DNA of 24,877 bases from Ruminococcus sp. CAG:488 (GTDB taxonomy: Bacteria; Bacillota; Clostridia; Oscillospirales; Acutalibacteraceae): positions 1 through 24,877 of the forward strand of contig HF999639.1 in the NCBI GenBank assembly GCA_000434055.1. The letters run 5' to 3'. Positions within the stretch are counted from its first letter, which is position 1. The number at the start of each line of letters is the position of its first letter. Below the pieces are notes generated by a model. That model searched no databases and was not told the DNA's origin. It saw only the letters and a program-made list of their open reading frames with translations. The position numbers were made by a program, and so were the translations under genes. Positions 20,442 to 24,877 of this stretch are shown here, in pieces.

Positions 20442-23400
20442 ATGGCTAAAAGCAGACGTATTCTCAGCGTGTTGCTGGCTATCCTGATGGTTCTTACTAT
20501 CGTTCCGGCAGGATTGATCGGCACCGCCGGTGCCGTTTCGGATGATGAGATCGGCACATCGTCGGTTGAGCTTAGTCAGAGCTTCCTTGAGAGGCCCGAT
20601 ATTACAATCAGCTCAACGGCAGTCATTCGTACAGCCGCCGAAGCAAATTCACAGGCTGCAGGCACAACTATTGTAAAAGCTACGGCTTCGGGCTTGCCCG
20701 AGCTTACAGGTGATAAGGCGGAAGCCTTCTATGCAGGTGAGACCCCGCAGGATCCGATGGTAGTTTTCACCACAAACAAGGCTTTGAAGGCTAACCCGAC
20801 AATCACATGTTCAAATGCAAACCTTACCTTCACCGCAGCATCGGCAGGTGCATATGCTGACGGCGTTTACACCTATTCTTGGAAGGTTGCGGGCTCCAGC
20901 ATTTCCGTGAAGCAGCTCAACTTTGAAGTTGGCTATACATACGAGTACACCGATGCAAACGGCAAGGTCGTAACAAAGACCTATACAGCTTATACCACAA
21001 GTGCGGTTGAGAACGTTGCTCAGCCCGGCGGTATCTCGGCTTACCGTTACCGTCAGAATCAGTTTTTTGATCATAACTGTACCAATAAAGAAAAGGTTGA
21101 ATATACCGCTCGTATAGTAGGTGCAAATACTTTCGGTACATATGTCGATACAACTCAGACCGGCTGGTCAAGAGGATATTGGGATTTCAATACCGGCAGC
21201 TTTACCACAGTCAGCGGTACAGCGGCAGGCTACGGTCAAGTTAGATTTGACGGCAAATCGGTCGGCGGAACTCAGAATGCAAATACAGCCAATGACTTAA
21301 ACCGTCCTGTTACGGTGGCGTATGTTGACAGAAGTATGGTTGCTCTGAGCAACTATAACCTCAGATTCACAATTACCGATTTTCTCAACAGAACAGACAA
21401 ATATAGTGAATACGGTATTAAGGAATTCAAGCTCCTCACGGGTGCATCTACATTTGACGGAAATGAAGCAAGTAGCAATACCGCAGAAGCACAGCTTGTT
21501 CCCGTCAAGCCTGCCGAGTATAATGAGAGTACAAAGGAATATGACACAGTTGCAGGCGGAACGATCACCATTCCGTTTACGGGTACAACCTATGAAAAGA
21601 ATGCAACAGCACTTGATAACGGAAATAAAAGTGTAGATTACACAATCGTTGTTTCTTTCGGTGATACATATAAGCACGTTTCAAGAATCCGTTCAGGTAT
21701 CAATCTCAACATCGTTACATACGATAAGTCCAGTCTCCGTTCACAGATTCAGGATCTTTACAGACTTTATACACCGACCAAGCTCATGGCTTCCGAGTCG
21801 GAGATAGGCAACAGCCCGAACTCATGGTTCTATTCGGAGGGTTGGGATCAGTACCTCGCAGCAATGAGAAATGCTCAGTATATTCTCAATGACCCCGACA
21901 CGGATCAGCAGAAGATTGATGCCGCAACAGAGGCTTTGAGATCTGCCGTTGCAGCTCTTAAGGTTGCTACAGCCGATTATACAGAGGCTAACGTAGTTAA
22001 GGATCAGGTTAGGGCCCTTGATTCGTCAATTTATACGGATGAATCATGGTCAAGAGTACAGACTGCTGTTTCCAACATTACAGACGGTATCAGCGTTTTC
22101 TGCCAGACTTATCTTGATTCTCTTGTTAATGATCTTCGCGACGCTATCGCCAAACTCGAAAAGTCTCCGGCAAATTACGATGAAGTTAACGACATGGTTA
22201 GAATCTATGAGGGTCTTAATCCCGAGCATTACACGGCTGAATCGTGGAAGATTCTCCGCGACACCGTAAATTCGGTTGACTATACTCTCACAGTCGAAAA
22301 TCAGTCGCTTGTTGACGCTTATGCAAGAAGTATTGACAGCGCTATCCAAAGCCTTATTCTCGCCCCGGCAGATTATACCGAGGTCAATAATCAGGTTACT
22401 CGCTACAATGAAGTTCTTCCCGAGAAGGATCTGTACACCGATCTTTCATGGAGAGCTGTTCAGGCTTCCTACAACGCAATTGAGTGGGACAAGAACTGGC
22501 AGCAGCAGGAGGACGTTGACGATATGGCAACGAACCTCAAAAATGCCATCGGCAGACTTAAATATAAGGATGCTGATCTTACCGCTCTCAATGCAGCTAT
22601 AAAGGCAGCTAACGCCGAGAAGGAAAACTGGTATACACCGGATTCATGGGCACCGTTTGCCCAGGCTCTTGCAGCGGCAAAAGAGGCTGCAAACGCTACT
22701 CCGGTATACAATATCAAGCAGCAATCAATAATTGACGGTCTCAAGGAAACTCTTGTACAGAAACAGGGTGAGCTTGTTCCGGCCGACGGCGATTACAGAG
22801 AAGTAGATGCCGCTATCTCTGCAGCAAACGAGCTTGACGAAAGCAGATATACGGCTGAGTCATGGGGAAATCTCCAGAATGCTATAAACAGTGTTGTATA
22901 TAATCTTCCGGCTAAGGAGCAGGAAAGAATTGACGGTTTTGCAGATGCAATCAATAAGGCTATACTTGCTCTTAAAGAGATTGGCGCAGACTACACGGCA
23001 GTAAGAGCAATCATTGCCGAGTGGGACGCTATGGATAAGTCACTTTATACAGATGCATCTATCCTTAACGTAGCAAATACCGTTAATTCGGTTGACTGGA
23101 ATCTCCCGGTAAGCAAGCAGGCTACGGTTGACAATTATGTAGTTGAAATCCGTAATGCTATGAACGCTCTTGCGTATAAGCCGGCAGATTACTCTGCCGT
23201 TGACGCAGCAATGCTTAAGGTTGAAGAAGCCAAGAACATTCAGGCGGCTTTTGCAACCGCTCATAACGGATATTCATACTACACCCAGAAGTCCTATGAC
23301 GATCTCCTTGCAACAACAAATTACGACAAGACTCTTGATATCAGATATCAGTCAACTGTTGACGGCTATGCAAAGGCTATAAATGCAGCTCTTTTGGCTC

Positions 23401-24877
23401 TGACGCCGAACGCAGCAGATTATTCTGCGGTTGAAGCAGCATTGGCAAAGATTCCGGCAGACTTTGAGGACGGTGTTTATACCGACGAGACGGCTGCTGA
23501 GGTTTTGGCTGCTAAGCTTGCCATTGACAGAACGCTTTCAACAAAGCAGCAGAGCACTGTAGACGGATACGCACAGGATATCGAGACTGCAATCGCAGGT
23601 CTTAAATATAAGAGTGCCGATTACACAAAGGTTGAGGCTGAAAAGGCTCTTATCCCGAAGGATCTCACTCCTTACACCAAGTCATCCGTTGACAATCTTC
23701 AAAGAGTTCTTGAAGGTATAAACTATAATCTTGATATCAACCATCAGTCAGAGGTTGATAATTATGCAACTGCCATCAAGGCCGCAAGAGAAGCTCTCGA
23801 GCTTGACCTTGCCGACTACACAAAGGTAAACAGCTCCAAGGCAAAGGCTGAGGAAGCTATCAAGGATACAAATTACACAGACGAAAGCATCAAGGCAGTC
23901 AGGGACGCTATTTCAAATGTTGTTGAGGGTCTCCCGAAGGCTCAGCAGGCGATCGTTGACGGTTATGCATCCGCAATTGACGATGCGGTTTCACGCCTGA
24001 CGGATAAGCCGCTCAATCTTACAAGCTACAATAAAGCACTTGAAGGCGTTCCGGCAAATCTCGGCAACTATACAGATGATTCTGTAAAGCTTTATACCGA
24101 TGCTCTTACGGCTGCCGATGCCTATAAGCTTACAAACAACTCAATCAGAAATCAGACAGAGTTTGAAACACTTGTTTCTGCCCTCGATGCAGCTATTAAG
24201 GGACTCAAGCTCAAGGGTGCTGATTATTCGGCAGTCAGAGCAGCAAAAGAGGCTAAGGATGAGCTTTACAAATCCGGATTGTACAAGATTGCTTCACTCA
24301 CAGCTTATGATGAGCTTATCGCTTCAATCAACTGGAACCTCTCAATAGAGGAGCAGGCAACTGTTGACGGTTATGCAAAGGCTATCAATGAGTTTGTTTT
24401 CGAGCTCAAGAATGCCGATTACACAGCACTTGATACGGCTATTGAAGCAAAGAGAACAGAGATTGCAAAGGGTCTCTTCACAGACGCTTCCGTTGCAGGC
24501 TTTGACGCTCTTGTAAACAGCTTCGACCGTACACTTACAATTGACAAGCAGAGCACGGTTAATGGCTATGTTGAGAGAGTAAATGCATATACATTTACAT
24601 ACAAGCCGGCTGACTATACAAATCTTGACGCTCTCATTGCAGAGGTTGAGGCTCTTGATTCATCGCTTTACACAAACTATGATGAAATCTACACAGGCTA
24701 CATCCTGGACTACATCCTCTCTTACATTCCGTCTCACAGAAATTATAATATCACCGAGCAGAATAAGGTAGACGAGATGCAGGCAACTCTCCAGAGCTAT
24801 GTCGATATGCTCATTCTCAAGGATACAAAGGTAGCAAAGTTCGAGCTTAAGAACGGAGCTAAGTACAAGACCTCAGG
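20442..24877 (+). CDS. Giant secreted surface protein with tandem FIVAR-like repeats (3' end outside window)
   Basis: The frame is open from ATG 20442 to the window edge, at least 1478 residues. GGGAGG lies 8 nt before the start. A signal peptide (RR-rich start, LLAILMVLTIVPAGLIG core, AGA cleavage site near residue 31) shows export. Residues about 32-430 form an N-terminal region of unknown fold, rich in Thr, Tyr and Gly. From about 434 a degenerate unit begins. At least 14 repeats of roughly 65-77 residues then start at residues 511, 577, 643, 711, 783, 849, 915, 992, 1059, 1124, 1191, 1260, 1325 and 1390. Each reads about ADYT-x-V, then YTDESW or a variant, then Q-x-TVDGYA-x-AI. This matches the FIVAR (found in various architectures) helical repeat of adhesin-like surface proteins. 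Ligand and anchor are not visible because the C-terminus is missing. Confidence 0.88.
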   Translation, partial: MAKSRRILSVLLAILMVLTIVPAGLIGTAGAVSDDEIGTSSVELSQSFLERPDITISSTAVIRTAAEANSQAAGTTIVKATASGLPELTGDKAEAFYAGETPQDPMVVFTTNKALKANPTITCSNANLTFTAASAGAYADGVYTYSWKVAGSSISVKQLNFEVGYTYEYTDANGKVVTKTYTAYTTSAVENVAQPGGISAYRYRQNQFFDHNCTNKEKVEYTARIVGANTFGTYVDTTQTGWSRGYWDFNTGSFTTVSGTAAGYGQVRFDGKSVGGTQNANTANDLNRPVTVAYVDRSMVALSNYNLRFTITDFLNRTDKYSEYGIKEFKLLTGASTFDGNEASSNTAEAQLVPVKPAEYNESTKEYDTVAGGTITIPFTGTTYEKNATALDNGNKSVDYTIVVSFGDTYKHVSRIRSGINLNIVTYDKSSLRSQIQDLYRLYTPTKLMASESEIGNSPNSWFYSEGWDQYLAAMRNAQYILNDPDTDQQKIDAATEALRSAVAALKVATADYTEANVVKDQVRALDSSIYTDESWSRVQTAVSNITDGISVFCQTYLDSLVNDLRDAIAKLEKSPANYDEVNDMVRIYEGLNPEHYTAESWKILRDTVNSVDYTLTVENQSLVDAYARSIDSAIQSLILAPADYTEVNNQVTRYNEVLPEKDLYTDLSWRAVQASYNAIEWDKNWQQQEDVDDMATNLKNAIGRLKYKDADLTALNAAIKAANAEKENWYTPDSWAPFAQALAAAKEAANATPVYNIKQQSIIDGLKETLVQKQGELVPADGDYREVDAAISAANELDESRYTAESWGNLQNAINSVVYNLPAKEQERIDGFADAINKAILALKEIGADYTAVRAIIAEWDAMDKSLYTDASILNVANTVNSVDWNLPVSKQATVDNYVVEIRNAMNALAYKPADYSAVDAAMLKVEEAKNIQAAFATAHNGYSYYTQKSYDDLLATTNYDKTLDIRYQSTVDGYAKAINAALLALTPNAADYSAVEAALAKIPADFEDGVYTDETAAEVLAAKLAIDRTLSTKQQSTVDGYAQDIETAIAGLKYKSADYTKVEAEKALIPKDLTPYTKSSVDNLQRVLEGINYNLDINHQSEVDNYATAIKAAREALELDLADYTKVNSSKAKAEEAIKDTNYTDESIKAVRDAISNVVEGLPKAQQAIVDGYASAIDDAVSRLTDKPLNLTSYNKALEGVPANLGNYTDDSVKLYTDALTAADAYKLTNNSIRNQTEFETLVSALDAAIKGLKLKGADYSAVRAAKEAKDELYKSGLYKIASLTAYDELIASINWNLSIEEQATVDGYAKAINEFVFELKNADYTALDTAIEAKRTEIAKGLFTDASVAGFDALVNSFDRTLTIDKQSTVNGYVERVNAYTFTYKPADYTNLDALIAEVEALDSSLYTNYDEIYTGYILDYILSYIPSHRNYNITEQNKVDEMQATLQSYVDMLILKDTKVAKFELKNGAKYKTS

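Noticed and set aside
21740..24800. DNA tandem repeat array or CRISPR in the right part
   Set aside because: The periodicity is at the protein level, with units of 65-77 codons and divergent DNA. It is a FIVAR-like repeat protein, not a CRISPR or satellite.

Overview
The window looks like chromosomal DNA of an anaerobic, probably endospore-forming Firmicute of the class Clostridia. The style fits the Oscillospiraceae/Ruminococcaceae group, but the species cannot be named from sequence alone. Pointers are the SAM-I riboswitch on metK, sigma-A promoters with 17-bp spacers, GGAGG ribosome sites, a pro-sigma-K type sigma factor, an enoate-reductase-type flavoenzyme, a Rex repressor, a teichoic-acid-type transferase and a giant surface protein built of FIVAR-like repeats. 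No phage, IS element, CRISPR array, tRNA or rRNA was seen.

Layout. (1) 1-1690: a strong promoter, a SAM-I riboswitch with its terminator, and metK (SAM synthetase). (2) 1835-6870: a complete five-gene branched-chain-amino-acid-type ABC importer (livJ, livH, livM, livG, livF). It has its own promoter, two stem-loops after the binding-protein gene, and a long terminator after livF. (3) 7017-11850: one-piece aconitase, an isocitrate dehydrogenase, Rex, and an endonuclease/exonuclease/phosphatase-fold hydrolase whose start overlaps the rex stop codon. This set makes 2-oxoglutarate from citrate and encodes an NADH/NAD sensor next to it. A Rex-box-like site lies at the predicted aconitase transcription start. 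(4) 11892-16640, minus strand: a membrane-anchored parvulin-type foldase, then a two-domain glycosyltransferase/CDP-glycerol transferase for wall polymers, each with its own promoter and terminator. (5) 16733-18885: an enoate-reductase-like FMN/FAD/Fe-S protein with an extended -10 promoter and a possible second Rex-like site. (6) 18889-19360, minus strand: a strong promoter drives a candidate structured RNA of about 150 nt ending in a UUCG-loop terminator. A small six-cysteine protein gene follows immediately. This is the most novel-looking part of the window. (7) 19530-20213, minus strand: sigma-K with a hydrophobic pro-sequence. (8) 20347 to the window end: a strong promoter and a secreted protein of at least 1478 residues with 14 or more FIVAR-like repeats, cut by the window edge.

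Themes are amino-acid and one-carbon metabolism (SAM, branched-chain uptake, 2-oxoglutarate), redox sensing (Rex plus dehydrogenase and enoate reductase), and cell envelope work (foldase, wall polymer transferase, giant surface protein).
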